Shown here: in pieces, positions 33,294 to 45,629 of the stretch
How the letters are laid out: every line of letters begins with the position of its first letter
How positions within the stretch are numbered: position 1 is the stretch's first letter
Assembly: GCA_963556145.1 (NCBI GenBank)
Contig: OY744461.1
Span: forward strand, 806,001 to 870,000
Direction: 5' to 3'
DNA length: 64,000 nt
Source: Hygrocybe punicea
Taxonomy: Eukaryota > Basidiomycota > Agaricomycetes > Agaricales > Hygrophoraceae
Translations under genes and position numbers: made by a program
The notes under the pieces: generated by a model
The model's database searches: none
What the model was told of the DNA's origin: nothing
The model's input: only the letters and a program-made list of their open reading frames with translations

Positions 33294-35690
33294 CCGTCCC
33301 TCTCCCCCATTCCCATTCTAATTCCCCTCCCCCTCCCATTCTCTCTGTCATTCCTCCCCCTTCACTTTCATACTTCCCCCTTCTTCCTCACCCCACATAC
33401 TTAATATTAATTGTGTAAATAATTTGTGAAATATTAAAATGTATCTTGTATATGGCATTATCAATATTGAGAGTACAGAACATTAACCAAGAATTGGGAG
33501 ACTATCTTTAATAAAAACTTGAGAAATATGGGCTGTCAAGATGACCATAATATGGTAGCTGTAATTGAAAAAAACCTGGCTTTGGAGTGAAATGATAGCA
33601 ACCCATAGCACAACTTAGAAGATGGTAAATATTTCTAATCCAGTATCAATTCCTTGGCATGAATGATGATGAATTAATAGTGATTCCATACCAGACAACT
33701 CCAGATATTATGAATTTATGAAACAATTCAGACTGAGACACAAGGTTTTTAGATATCCAGTGCTAGTTTATAAGAATCAATATATTGTGAGAATAAACTA
33801 GAGGAAGTGCCAACTTTGTTGGTAAAAACTTTGCTTGATGTGGCTAGACAACATGTACAAGATCTTATTATCACATGTTGTATATATGTCATTTACACCC
33901 CCATGCAATTCTGTATATGTACATTCACTCTACTCTAAGTAATGCCTTTGAAAGCTAAGCTTATATTCTCTTATAACTGCTTTGTAAAGTAAAATCACTT
34001 TGCTAAGTCTTATCACATTACACCTGGGTTCACAAAATTCTGGCTTCAATCAAGACAAATCAGTAATCTTGCAGGCAAGGGTTCCAGTCACTATGATTAC
34101 AGATAGGTAAATATAATGTGGAAACCAAGAAGTGAAAGGACTGTATACAAACTCTGTAAGGCAACCTTAGGTCAAGGAATAGTCTATGGCTTCAAAAAGT
34201 GGTTATCAAACTCAGCATTATGATCAGATCAAAAAGCTGTTGATCACAGTTCAATTACTTCATTGTCTTTGATTCTTTGATGTGGAAACAATCTGGCCCC
34301 TCATGGACTGGTGATTGCTTGGAAAAGTGTAAAAATATCATTAATAATGGGACCACCAGGTGTTTATGGCTAGTCCTGCTCCATAGACAGTGATGGAAGA
34401 GAGTGGAAATAGAGTAAAGCAAGTGATATAAATATTAGAGTCTGAAGTACATGTAGTAAACTATGCGCTATATATGTGAATAGAGATAGAGATAAAGACT
34501 GTATACTATGGACAAGGAAATAAATAAGTAAGAACACAAGAGAATTGAAAGGAAGATAACATACAAAGAAAGGAAAAGACAATGTGCCTTGGAAAGATGA
34601 AGGAAACATATATGGAAAGGAATACTGTTCATAAGACAAGTAAGTGGAGAGGAAACGCATGTGTGTGTCATGATGATGACTATAAGGGCTACCTTAGGTT
34701 GAGGACCTCACTCGAGCTAATGTAAATCCAAAGATAAATATAAAACAAGAGAAGATACCTATCATACAACCAACCTAATGGGGGTCCAAAGAGAAAATGC
34801 TAAAGAGCCCAGTAGGGTGGCGGAAAATAATATGAAGCCACACCGGGAAAAGCCATAACTATATAGTATAACAAGGGTAAAGATTATGAGTAAAGGAGTG
34901 AGATGTATGCATGTATGTACACATAGATAGAAATAACAATATGCATATGAAAGAGTGAAGGTTGGCTCAAGAGGGTGCAAGTGAGAGAACCAGAACTGGT
35001 CCCAAAGTCATCCAGAGGTTGAACACTGTTTGGAACTGGAACTGGTTCCAATTGTGCTCAAATCAAGCAAGGGTGCTCAAATTGAGCAACCAGAACCAGA
35101 ACTGGGTGTCCCCTTACAATGACAAAGTAAAGAAGAAAAAGAAAAAGAAAGGACAGCAGTGAAGAAATACCTTAACATTTATTTATTATCTTGTTGTATA
35201 CTGTGAATGCAGCAATAAATAAAGTGTTCGCATTTTAAGAAATCCACTCAGACTCCAACTTTGACACTCGGTATTACTAATATTGGAGATGAAGATGAAT
35301 GCAGAGATGAAGGTGAAAGTGAAAGTGAAATTGAAGATAATTATGGACTCCTGAAACAAGAGGTTGGTTGTTAGTATTTGCTTAGTGGAAATGAAGGTGA
35401 AGGTGAAGGTGGAGATGAAGGGAAGATGAAAATGACCATGAGATTGATGTGAACTACTAAAAACATAATGATTAACTGAAAGTGTGAACATGATTGTGTA
35501 TCTGAACTGATAAGTGTTCCAAAGATTACTAACAAATGTAAAGGATTTCAATCAGAATACTTGGAATAATGGCCTCAGTACAAAATACTGAATTAATGAG
35601 GATAGCCAAGTCTAATGGTAACCTACAGTAGTATTCAACTAAGTCAAGTGTAGGAATGTAGCAACCAAGTAAACAAATTTACAGTGTTTT
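33294..35690. other. AT-rich interior of the hAT element, no gene
   Basis: No homologous or intact frame was seen. Short purine-rich runs (34380-34640, 35270-35450, the latter with repeated GAAGGTGAA) and a small patch of GAACTGG repeats (34980-35110) are present. Confidence 0.5.
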
Positions 35691-36210
35691 GCAAGGAATC
35701 CACTCGCACTCAACTCAGACTCCAATTGGACTCCACTTGGGTTTCCTACCAAATATGGAGCATGGGAAAATATTGCCCAATTTGATTAGCATGCCCATTG
35801 TATACCCAATGCCATATATAGGGTCAGAATTGTTTTATTTACAAAATTGAGTGAGAAAAATGTAAAAAAGTCGAAAAAAGCCAGTGCTTTTCAAAAACTC
35901 GGCAGGATGCCGAGTGGATTCCAAGTGGATTCCTCATGATTCCTTGTAAATAAGCATACCCCATAAAAACCAAGGAAAATCTCAAAAAATGACCATGTCA
36001 AGTGAAATTTACTCGGAATCCGATCGGAATATTAAAATTGCTATTGCTCTACAAAAAAAGATTCTATTCTACTTGGAATCCACTTGGATTCCTCGAAGTC
36101 CGAGCATTCTGATCAGACTCTGATCGGATTCCATAGGAATGTGTGGCTCAGTGTAAAGTGTTGCAACAATCACTCAAATCAACTCCTAATCTACACATCT
36201 ACCTTTCACA

Positions 36211-36940
36211 GTGATGACCACCCCCACCTCTAAGATTTCTGAATGCCATCACAATGTGTTAGACTCAGGCATTATACTCACAATACTACTCCTCCATAGT
36301 GATCCCTTCCACCCCTTTTTGCTCAGCTATTTATGTTTGCTCGCAACACCCAGCAAATACGATGGGGTCATAGACAATTTCATCTCCGTTTACAGTGGAG
36401 ATGCCTTATGGCATCTCAAGTCCTCAACCCACGACATTGTTGTCCAATGACAAAAGATCTAAATGCTCCTCAGACAGCCTCCCAACTTTGTGCTCATTGA
36501 CCAAGATGTGTCCAAAGGCTGTGGGTTCCATAGCCACACACCAGGTATGGCAAATTTCATTTGCATTACCAGGTATTATGTGAACTTGTGGAATTGTGCT
36601 GCAAGTGATAGCTATGTGAGGCTTGCCCTGAAGACAGTCCTCAAAGCCACTGTGAACCACAAGCTGGCACACTGGCTAATTACTCAGGTAAGTAACTTTT
36701 CAGGGCTGAGAAGACAAGACATATCTTTTGTTACAGAAAGTTGGGCCATTTCAACAGGCTTACGTTGATGTGACAGATCTCCCCATACCAGAACTTGCAA
36801 AGCTCTCTCCCACAGTCATTCAGGACAACATAAAGAAACATACACTAAAAGACCTAAAAGCCAGCTGGAAAGGTGGTGTAGGGGAGGCAGGAGATTTTGT
36901 AGAGGTCCAGAGTCAGGGTGGTCATGAGAAAATCAAATAA
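36211..36940 (+). pseudogene. Unknown gene, 3' part, interrupted by the hAT element
   Basis: Plus strand. Two segments join cleanly across a 49-nt intron (36688-36736, GTAAGT … TTACAG): …ALKTVLKATVNHKLAHWLITQ then KVGPFQQAYVDVTDLPIPE…, ending at 36940 in a Lys/Gln-rich tail. An earlier segment from 36211 (…KYDGVIDNFISVYSG…) lies in another frame, and similar coding-like sequence at 31916-31995 is the part left of the hAT insertion. I recognise no domain. The gene has also lost its 5' part to the copia element. Confidence 0.45.
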
Positions 36941-37880
36941 TGCCTTGTAATACCTGATCAGGCATGTCATAGTTAACATCCAGTATTATTATGATAACAG
37001 TCAGGTCAATCCAGATCTTGTATGGTTATGTAGGTGAAAATACATCATGTCAAGCATGATGACAGTCAATGTGACAAACAGTACCTACAGTATCCATCAA
37101 ACACAATATGATAAATTCTGATCTGATGTATCATGGTTACAATCCAATCAACATGGTAACAGTCAGGCCAATCCAGATAATATATGGTTATGTAGATGAA
37201 AACACATTATGTCAAGCAAGATGATAGTTAATACCAAACAATATCTTTGCTCTAACTAAAGATAGTTCATGATTGACAGAGATCAATAGCCTCAGATATA
37301 TCAGGAATACACATTAGCAACAATGATTATCTTTGTATTATAAATTTCATAACTATATCATCTTAATGTATAAGCTTCCACTATATCACTATGGTAGTGA
37401 TGGTGCTGTAGTAGCCATGAATCTATGACTGCTACAATAACACCCATTCTGTCAATCATAACATCAAAGCAGCAGCTTGACCACAATTTCGAGATCAGGC
37501 TTAACAATTAGCAACAATGAGGATGATAGCAGGATGATCTCAATAATAAATTTTTCATTAGATGTGTCATAATTTGAATCATTGGCACTGGCACAGCAGT
37601 GTGTTCATCATGACACCAAAGCCACACCTTCATTAGAATTTCAGAACTGACTGCAAGATCAGCAAATGACAAGGATTGACAATATGATATCAGGAAGGTC
37701 TGTCTCAATGGTGGCATTTCATTAGATGCATCATGATATTTCTGGCAATGCAGCAGTCATACTGGAAATTTGTATCCACAATAGAATTATGATATCCAGT
37801 GGGCAGGACGGAGACAAATGATGTCATTACCAGGCAGGAAGATATGGGTGATATCCAGAAACAGTTTACTTGTATTGTTG
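36941..37880. repeat. Intergenic stretch with a diverged direct repeat
   Basis: A block at about 36991-37075 (CAGTCAGGTCAATCCAGAT … TATGGTTATGTAGGTGAAAA) recurs at about 37159-37235. The rest is AT-rich with repeated ATGATGACA-like words, and no gene is supported. Confidence 0.5.
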
Positions 37881-37925
37881 GGGAAGGCTAATCTGTCAGG
37901 GATTCACTAGTTCCGCTTGCCCAGA

Positions 37926-38183
37926 CTAGATTTTCTCTGAATGCATGCCTCTTCTCTCTGATGTGAGACAAAGCCCTACCATCCATTGAAACTTTGGCTT
38001 CCAAGAAAGAATGCAGGAAGATTTTGCTATATGCAACATAATAACAATGAGAAATGTCATCTGCAACAGCCAAGGATCCTCTGGATCATATGTGAGATCT
38101 GCGTAGAGGAAGATAGGCTGCTGGTCGCCACGGATGTACATCTCACCACTATGGAGTTTCTCTTCAATACTGAAAAAATTCAT
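37926..38183 (-). pseudogene. Fragment of a repeat-associated unknown gene
   Basis: A minus-strand segment of 85 residues containing MYIRGDQQPIFLYADLTYD and DPEDPW, a composition typical of conserved protein. Nothing upstream or downstream completes it. I believe it is a remnant of a multicopy basidiomycete gene, but no family name can be supported. Nothing was seen from 38184 to about 38500. Confidence 0.35.
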
Positions 38184-38768
38184 TGGTTCATTTCAGTACA
38201 TCATAGGGAGGAGGGGGTAACAAACTGAGATAAAGACCAGTTGACTCTGGTGGGACAAAGGAGTGCACCAGTCAACTTGTGATGGAATCCATGAATTATA
38301 TGACTGAGAGCAGGTTCAAAGTTGTCCCTTGGGTGTTATTTAATCGAGAATAGCCGACTTCATACATTTTGTATCATCAGCTTGAGCCCCACTGACACTC
38401 TTCCCTAGCTAGAACAAAGTCACCTTAAGCACTAGAGAAACATATTTATAAAGTGCTCACTAGTAAAGATTTTTGAAAATAAGATGCCTTACATTAAGTC
38501 TCTGATGATTAATATTAAAATATATTAACCAGGCGAATTGTCTCCATATTAGTAAATATTTTTTTATCTCATAAAATAATGATGAGCTTTTACTTCTGAA
38601 TAGAAGATTTTCTTGCATTGAGTAAGATTTATTTAAAACTATATTACTATAGTATGACAGCTTCTTTTTAACTGTCCATCTTGTACCTGTACCATTTTCA
38701 ACTAATGAACTAACTAAAAGTAAAATTAGTGAAGGTGGTAATAACTAAAAGGAAATATTATCAATAAT

Positions 38769-39030
38769 CAATTTGGTTTATTATACCATTATTACCTGTT
38801 TTCATATTTTATTTTATTTCAATATTAGCTGAAACTTCAAGAACACCTTTCGATTTACAAGATGCTAAATCTGAATTAGTAGCAGGTTTCTTCACTGAAC
38901 ATTCTAGTGTTCCTTTCATTTTCTTTTTGTTAGATGAATATGATTTAATTGTATTATCTAGTTGTATTACTATTATATTATTCTTAGATGGTTATAATAT
39001 GCCTGAATTATTTGTGAGTGATACTTTTTA
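38769..39030 (+). pseudogene. nad1: nad1 fragment (NADH dehydrogenase subunit 1)
   Basis: Reads QFGLLY, then after a one-base shift LLPVFIFYFISILAETSR, continuing TPFDLQDAKSELVAGFF, TEHSSVPFIFFLL and GYNMPELFVSDTF, then TAA. ETSRTPFDLxxxESELVxGF and NMPEL are hallmarks of mitochondrial complex I subunit 1. It is a membrane protein fragment covering the middle to late third. The frameshift and early stop make it non-functional. Confidence 0.93.
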
Positions 39031-39213
39031 ATAAAGTAAAAATAAAAAATAATATAGTGAAGACAAGCATATTTGTTACTAAATCTCTAATGTAATTTAT
39101 AATTCTTATTCCAGTTATATCATAAATTATACATTTAATTATTTCTAAACTTTCAGTACTAATATTTAATTTTTTATTAAAAAAAATTTCATCTTGAATA
39201 TCATTTACAGCTA

Positions 39214-39779
39214 ATTCGGAAATGGATGACCAAATCAACTTTTTTTTTTTGTAACTTTTTTTTTTTGAGACCAGCAACCACCGGGCCAGCTGTATTACCA
39301 TAACTATCTATATCATGTGACACCAAGAGAATTGCTAAAATCATATAGAAATTCAAGTTATAAGTTCATTGAGGGACATATGAGAAATGTGAAGCCTATA
39401 AAAATTGGAATATGGCTAGGTGAAGAGCCAAATAAGTTTAAATAATTTTTTGGTGGTATAATAAATATTTTTGGTGCCAATTTCAGGCCACAAGTCATGT
39501 TTTTGACACCAAAAATCCACGTCATCCTTGAATACAACATCAAAAAATAATTTATACTTATTTAGCTCTTCACCTAGCCATATTCCAATTTTTATAGGCT
39601 TCACATTTCTCATATGTCCCTCAATGAACTTATAACTTGAATTTCTATATGATTGTAGCAATTCTCTTGGTGTCACATGACATAGATAGTTATGGTAATA
39701 CAGCTGGCCTGGTGGTTGCCGGTCTCAAAAAAAACAGTTACAAAAAAAAAAAAGTTGATTTGATCATCCATTTTCGAAT
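39214..39779. repeat. Foldback element with about 225-bp arms
   Basis: Arms of about 39214-39440 and 39553-39779 are near-identical in inverse orientation, including a poly-T/poly-A stretch close to each end. A spacer of about 110 bp separates them. It is inserted in the mitochondrial-type DNA. It encodes nothing convincing. Confidence 0.85.
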
Positions 39780-40266
39780 CGGATGTAAATTAGAATGATG
39801 TATATTTATAATATCATTTATATTTTCTAATTCTTCATTTTCATCTGATAATTCATTATTTAAATTATGAGAATCTAAATTATCATTATCATTATCAATA
39901 TTATTATTATTATTATTATTTTCTTTATCATAAAAACCTTCTGTAGGATCATAAAGTTGATAATTTATAAAATTATAATTAGATGAAGAAGAATTATTGT
40001 GAAAATAAAACATGCATCATTTAAATTAGGACTTCACTCTAAAGATAAAAATACTTTAGAAGATATAAAAGAAGTTTTTGATATAGGTATAATTAATACT
40101 AGGCTATGATTACACTGCTACTACTTTAAATTGAAAAAATTAATAATAAAACAATAAACAATATATATAAAATATATTATTTTTTTAACAATGAAGAGTA
40201 TAAAAGTATATATAATTTAAATTATTACATATATTAGACGCTATCATTTATATAATTATATTTAAA

Positions 40267-40350
40267 ATGTTAATAGCTGCAAAATACATTGGAGCAGGTT
40301 TAGGTACAATTGGTTTAGCTGGAGCTGGAGTTGGTATTGGAATTATTTAA
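40267..40350 (+). pseudogene. atp9: atp9 5' fragment (ATP synthase subunit 9)
   Basis: MLIAAKYIGAGLGTIGLAGA, then GVGIGII and a stop. This is the first of the two membrane helices of the c-ring proteolipid, with the conserved Gly-rich pattern. The second helix with the proton-carrying acidic residue is missing. The break after GVGIG could be an exon edge or a truncation. Confidence 0.93.
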
Positions 40351-40929
40351 AGCTTCAAATTTTTCTTTATGGTTTAAATAAATTTGAGACCAAATACGAT
40401 ATTTTAAAGATTTTATATTTTTCATTGAATTTTTAAAATAATTTATTGTATTGTATTTTCAATTGCACGAGATTTAGTAGTCACAATTGTAAAAATTTCC
40501 GATTTATTTACTTTAACACCTATAATTATAAAATTATTACCTGTAATTTTCTCTTCATTAGGTCTAGTATAACTTTTATCGATTGATCTCCATTTATTCC
40601 AAAATATAGCAAAGAGTCATTATACCCTACTTACGTATCTGTACGACTTTCAAGCCTTTCAGTTAAGCATCCTTACCACCATTACACACTGCACAACTGT
40701 TCACTAGTTGATTGATTTCCATTCAATTTCTAGCTGTACCTTTTATAATTCTTTTGTTTTTTGTTTAGTTTTTTTAATCAATAATTAATAATTATCTAAT
40801 AAGATTTCTGGTGCTATTCTGAAGATATAGAGATAATAATTCAATTCTTCCCCAAGGTATTAAATAATAATAATTAAAAATATATATTGCATTAATAAGT
40901 TAAAAACTTAAGTTAAAAATTTATAAATA
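40351..40929 (-). other. AT-rich mitochondrial-type DNA, possible intron or plasmid frame
   Basis: The minus strand has a broken coding-like stretch (WNKWRSIDKSY … NFIIIGVKVNKSEIFT). The part at 40350-40440 recurs in inverse orientation at about 55618-55710. It may be a mitochondrial intron or plasmid open frame; the family was not recognised. Confidence 0.4.
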
Positions 40930-41510
40930 GGGTAGTTCTATTTGGCACCCTGGGGTGCACCTAATTTCCCACACACCCCTTGTCTTATATGGTTGTAGCT
41001 AATGAAATATCTTCAATGAATCAATTTTAACTTAAATACTACTGGTGATAAAATTACTAAAAAATCATGTGTCTGCAGAATAAAGGTTATGATGTACAAT
41101 AGTTACTGTGTATTGCACGTGACCTTGTATAACGCCACAGTCACAACTTAATCCAAGGCCCTACAATCGGATGGCCATATCTCAGCAAGTTTTGCACATA
41201 TCAACTAGTGGTTTGAAATTCCCATTCCCATACCCATAACCAAGGTGTTGACCACTTATTTTTGTCCTAATATAGCTATTTCCAAATTTGAAAATTTGGC
41301 AATGGGTATGGAAATCAGTTGGACCTTGCAGGCCACAGAGGGTATCAGCCATTGTCAAACTATGTATGTACACTCTAGTGCTTATTTGCTAGATGCTAAA
41401 GACATTTTTGACAGCTCACATGAGAACATACATGGACATACGGTTGCACAGATCGGACACGGCTTGTCCATCTGCAGTACATTTACTAGCATTTACTGTA
41501 GCTGTCCCCC
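40930..41510 (+). repeat. Left terminal inverted repeat
   Basis: Pairs with 50455-51147. The outer about 165 bp align loosely; 41095-41510 is about 90 percent or more alike by eye. A 63-codon frame is found in both copies, reflecting repeat identity only. Confidence 0.85.
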
Positions 41511-41665
41511 TCTCACTAATACCTTTATTGTAGTGGGGTGTACTGTTACTGGCATAAAACTATTTAATTCAGAATACTTCATATGTTCTTCCCACTAACA
41601 AAAAAATCTATGTTTCAAAGCATATCTCCTCAACAAAGGGTTTCCACCTCACAATATCCATGTTT

Positions 41666-43536
41666 CTACGCATACAAGTCCTCTTCAATTGTCATTGTAA
41701 ATGTTCCAGCCTTCACCAACTCCAAGTCCTCTTCCGCATAATGTATTAACAAATCTGCTGTACCTTTACCAATTCCACGCCAATCAGACAACTTTTCCAC
41801 AGAAACGTGTTCTCCAGTAAGCTGGTGGAGATGGCGATAACCTTCTTTATTGAATTTATCAGCATGTGCACTAAAATCTTCTCCACAGCGATCAGGATGT
41901 TGGTCACAATAGTTCAACCAAGGAATTATCATGGGATAGTTGACTTTGATAGGTGCGACTGCTGCAGTTTGTGCTGGATTGAGAGTGGATGCTGGGCCTT
42001 GACTGTAGCCGGGCCATGTCGGGGAATATGGTGGGGGGTAATAGCCATATGAAAAACCTGGGTTGGGCAGCGATGCCTGTGCCTGTGTCTGTGCTATTGG
42101 ATGCCCAGGATTCCTGGAACGTGGTGCATTGCTGTAGAAGTTGAGTTCCGCAGGTTTCACGTCAATAGTATTGTTCCCAACCAGGATCTCTGACCTTCAG
42201 TGATAGGTCAGCGTCATTTGACTGGAATAAAACAACCAAATACACGATCTTGGTGGCCCATAAATTGAGGTTACTTTCGGTAATGGGGTAGTAGGAGTTC
42301 TGGGAATCTTTCCAACATAGGACAGGCTTGTCGGGAAGGCTATGAATGTCACACGAATGCGCTTCAATAAGTGCCCTTCTAGCTCCAACTTTTTGCTCAT
42401 GGAACAAATCCCCATTGGACTTTACAATTTCCTTGTCACTGACGGTCGATGTCTTTGAAGCCCCAGGATTTTTCTGTTGATACTAATTTAGTTATTGCTG
42501 CGAGCAAAAGTGCTACAGACCTTTATATTATTTTACACAGGATTGTCACCTTTGTTGAAGATTTGCACTGCCACAGCTTTCATTTTTCTTGCAGAACGCT
42601 GACTGTTAGTGAGCATTGCAGGGACTACCAGAGGACGAAGATGTAGCAGCATTGTTGCTGTGAGGTGAGATCACATGGCAGTGAGTCTTTATTCTCAGAG
42701 CTGAATCAATACTGTGCCTGTAGTGATGTCGGATATATGTTGAGTGCCTCTGCTAGTTTTTGCTGGAAATCGCCCCAAGACAGCATTGATGACAGAATTT
42801 CCACAGTGCGTGACCCTTTCGATCTATCATTTATTTCAACGGTGAAGTTGAATGGTTCTATTAAATGTGATAATGTAAGATCATTCCCATTCTGTTGCGG
42901 AGAAGCAACTCACCGTTGTCGTCATCGTCACTTTCACTCAATTCCACTGTAATCTTCCCTTTTGCTACCTTATTGCTAATTGTGGTCTTCAGCTTTGGCT
43001 TGAACTTGATGACATCGTTATCATCGGTCACGTGCCACCTCTTGAGCTCTTCCTCCTCATCAACTCTTTCCTGGGAGTTTGCCTCTTCCTCATACTCATT
43101 GACATCAAATTCCTCACCAGATTCCTCAGAAACATCATCCATGGCTAACCTTTGAAGCAAGGCAGCGACTCCACTTGACGCCTTACACCCAGGACACTGG
43201 ACTTCATTGACTGAGATTTTTTCCTGGCTTTGCAGCTTTGATGCTTCTGCATTGGAATGTGCCTGTGTGGAAAGGGTATCTCAAGATTTTAAAGCGATGG
43301 AGGAATGTGATTGGGTTGTGCGTGTAGTGGTAACAAATCTCACTCTTTTCCCCAGCTCTGCAATGGCCTTAACCCTATTCATAGTCATTTGTTTTCTTTA
43401 CCACAGGCTCCGTCTCTGTCTCTTCATCGGACACCATTGTGGGTCCATCTGGCACAGAAGTGGCAGGCCCTTGGGTGGTGCGCCATCATTTTGCTTTGGT
43501 TTCCTCCTTATGTTGTTTCACAGCTTTCCGTCCCAT
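41666..43536 (-). pseudogene. SAM-like accessory gene of the 10 kb element
   Basis: Minus strand, multi-exon. A possible start at 43536 (MGRKAVKQHKEETKAK) meets a TGA soon after. Recognisable blocks: GKRVRFVTTTRT; an acidic exon (43160-42912, ESGEEFDVNEYEEEA, ending in SESDDDDNG); a ubiquitin- or PB1-like fold candidate (42880-42650, FNFTVEINDRSKGSRT … SLQAQY, one stop); a block with VLCWKD … YYPITESNLNLWA (42400-42170); then a Pro/Tyr-rich linker and a C-terminal SAM-like helix bundle (DFSAHADKF … LSDWRGIGKGTADLLIHY), ending at 41666. The same order occurs in the intact gene at 52490-53836. The role is unknown; SAM-like domains usually mediate protein-protein or nucleic-acid binding. Confidence 0.65.
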
Positions 43537-43709
43537 ATCAGCAAAGAGAGAGAGATGCGGGAGAGCTTAGAGAGAGATGCGAGCGAGCCTACATGAGATG
43601 CGAGAGAAAAACTTGTGTACTAACACATATTTAGCATCTCGCCTATTTTCTCGCCTATTTTTATTTGTACCATTTGACAAAACAAAACGTCACTGAAATA
43701 CTGCACATT

Positions 43710-45570
43710 TTAATAATATGAATCATGGGGTTCAGATGGAGGGATCTGTAGCATCAGCCTGGCATCCTGAAGCTCTGAACATTCACCTATGTCCCTGCAG
43801 TTATGGAGAGTCGCATGTGAGAAGTCCAGTACCCGGACGGTGCCTGTGGGAGGTAAGACCACATTGTCAGATTGTAAGTCGTGGTGGCAAACTCCTGCCT
43901 GATGAAGTAACAGGAGAGTAGCCTAAAGATCTGACCTAAAAAGAGTAAAGTAGATGTGATAGTCTAGTATAGGTGGGGACATACCACTGATGCAATGTAA
44001 GGTCAGAGAAGGACCTAAATTTCTCTCCTGCATATTGTATGACCAGCACAAAAAGACGCCCACTGACATAGAGACCATGTACAGATGGTATTGCGGAGCC
44101 CTGAAGTGCTGTGAGATCTGCATATATTCTGGCTTCATGATATAGCAGTTCCTGAGTCAGCCCATCCACCACAACCTTTCCAACAATGTCTTCTTGTTGC
44201 ATATCAGCGTAATGCCCTCTAAATACATTCCAAACTAATCCCCTCTCCAGATATGTTGTAAGAATAAGTTTTTGGCATTGCTGACGTTGCCAAGGAAGTG
44301 ACTTCAGAACTCGCGTCGCCTTGTGCAGCCACTGCTTGATGGTGGAGGGAGGAGGCCCACACATGTGCAAAGAAGACATGACGTTGCAAAGACTCAGCAT
44401 GTGCGTCTCCTGTTCACATCGATCAAGATTGAATGTTAGCCCTAAAGTTTCAGCCTAAAATGACCTTTGATTGAGAAGAAGCGATTGATGGAAAGAAAAG
44501 CACCTGTAAAGTTACACCAGGAAATACTGTTGCCAGCTTAGCAGCACTTGCATGGATGTTTGTGTGAGCTGTTTTCGTTGCGTGTCGTGTACAGCCTAAT
44601 GACATTACCAATGAGATTGTAGGAACTTGGACATGCTGCGGCACGTCCAAGACCTTGGCACCCTCACCCAACAGACAGTAAATGATTAGAGGCATAAATG
44701 GTGTTGTCGCATCCAGGATATGCAGAATATCTGAACACAGAAGGCCGTGCAGGGGCCCTCCAGGGATTGGGCAAAGAGTGAAGAGCATGTACCGATCACC
44801 TCCAAAGAGCAGAGCATATGGTATCTTTTTCAGATCTGACAGCATAGATATCCCAATCTGGGGGTACAAATGGTGAGGTGAGCGATTCCTGTAGGTTCAG
44901 ATCAACACACCTTAAATATTATGGAGCGATGCCCTGTCTCACTAGGGCTCAGCTCCAGAACTGTACTGTTATGACCAAGCTGTAATATATTCATCGCATG
45001 ATGTGAAAATGCTGTCCAGCTCTTGAACTTGATGTGAAGCTGTGCGTCCACGTCTCGGTGTGGGCGATAGGTTCCATCGGGAATCTGGTTGAACAGTGTG
45101 TTACGTGTAGTAGTCACAGGCTGCGACAGATTACTGTCCACCTCCTCCACTGCACAGCTGATGGGGTTGAAAGCACGATGGAAAAGGAGGTTGGATGATG
45201 TTTCATGGTCTAGGACATAACCCCTCAGGGACCTCTCCAGTCCTGCAATGGCTTGAATGAGCACAGCAGAGGGGGCTAGCTGTCTGCCAGGTGCAGTTTG
45301 CAGGTAGGCTTGAAGCGACACCAGCATGCGATGGGGTAAAGATGGATCACATATGATGAAAGTGGGATGGCCTTCCTGATTGGGGGGTGGTATGCCAACC
45401 TGGTACGGGGCCGTGGAGGTTGAAGTTGGTACCTTGGTGAATTCATGCTCTGAGGGCAGAGGAAAGATCATACTGGGGATGAAAGTCGCCGGGGTTGACA
45501 TGGTGCCTTTGCCTTTGCCATGGAGATAGGTGAGTTCAAGTTTGCAGTACGTAGAAAGTTTAGCATTCAC
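43710..45570 (-). pseudogene. Protein kinase-like gene, decayed
   Basis: Minus strand, at least four exons. The N-terminal region (45570-44902) is of unknown type; 44869-44450 resembles a helical/β module (LLFGGDRYMLFTLC). From 44400 the kinase-like part starts: N-lobe-like segment (WNVFRGHYADMQQEDIVGKV … YHEARIYADLTALQGSAIPS), a hinge-like LVIQYAGEKF, then after an intron the catalytic-loop motif CHHDLQSDNVV and VLDFSHA in place of DFG (43915-43790). Stop at 43710. H-D-x5-N and the DF motif support a kinase fold. The splice phase before the last exon does not close, and the VAIK lysine is not obvious (VGKVVV is a candidate), so activity is doubtful. It shares a short divergent spacer with the plus-strand gene starting near 45630. 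Confidence 0.65.
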
Positions 45571-45629
45571 TTTTACCTACTGGCTCTTTCACCTTTGTCG
45601 GTCTTGCAGCCAAGATCCTTTTATGTGGG

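Larger units (their letters stand above)
31996..36164. mobile_element. 4.2 kb non-autonomous hAT element (GGAATCC family)
   Basis: Ends share CACTTTACACTGAGCCACAC in inverse orientation. An 8-bp direct repeat, AACAATCA, lies outside (31988-31995 and 36165-36172). Both subterminal regions are filled with GGAATCC/GGATTCC motifs (about 32020-32260 and 35690-36140). The interior has a CAG/CAC-rich patch (32400-32890), a polypyrimidine tract, a solo LTR and an AT-rich stretch (33300-35680), with no convincing gene. The outermost few bases of the two ends differ slightly. Confidence 0.75.

Noticed and set aside
38500..40929. Functional mitochondrial genes
   Set aside because: nad1 is frameshifted and truncated, atp9 lacks its second helix, and the surroundings are nuclear transposons.
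41182..41373. 63-codon frame nearly identical to one at 50600-50791
   Set aside because: Both lie in the inverted ends of the 10 kb element; the similarity is that of the repeat DNA.
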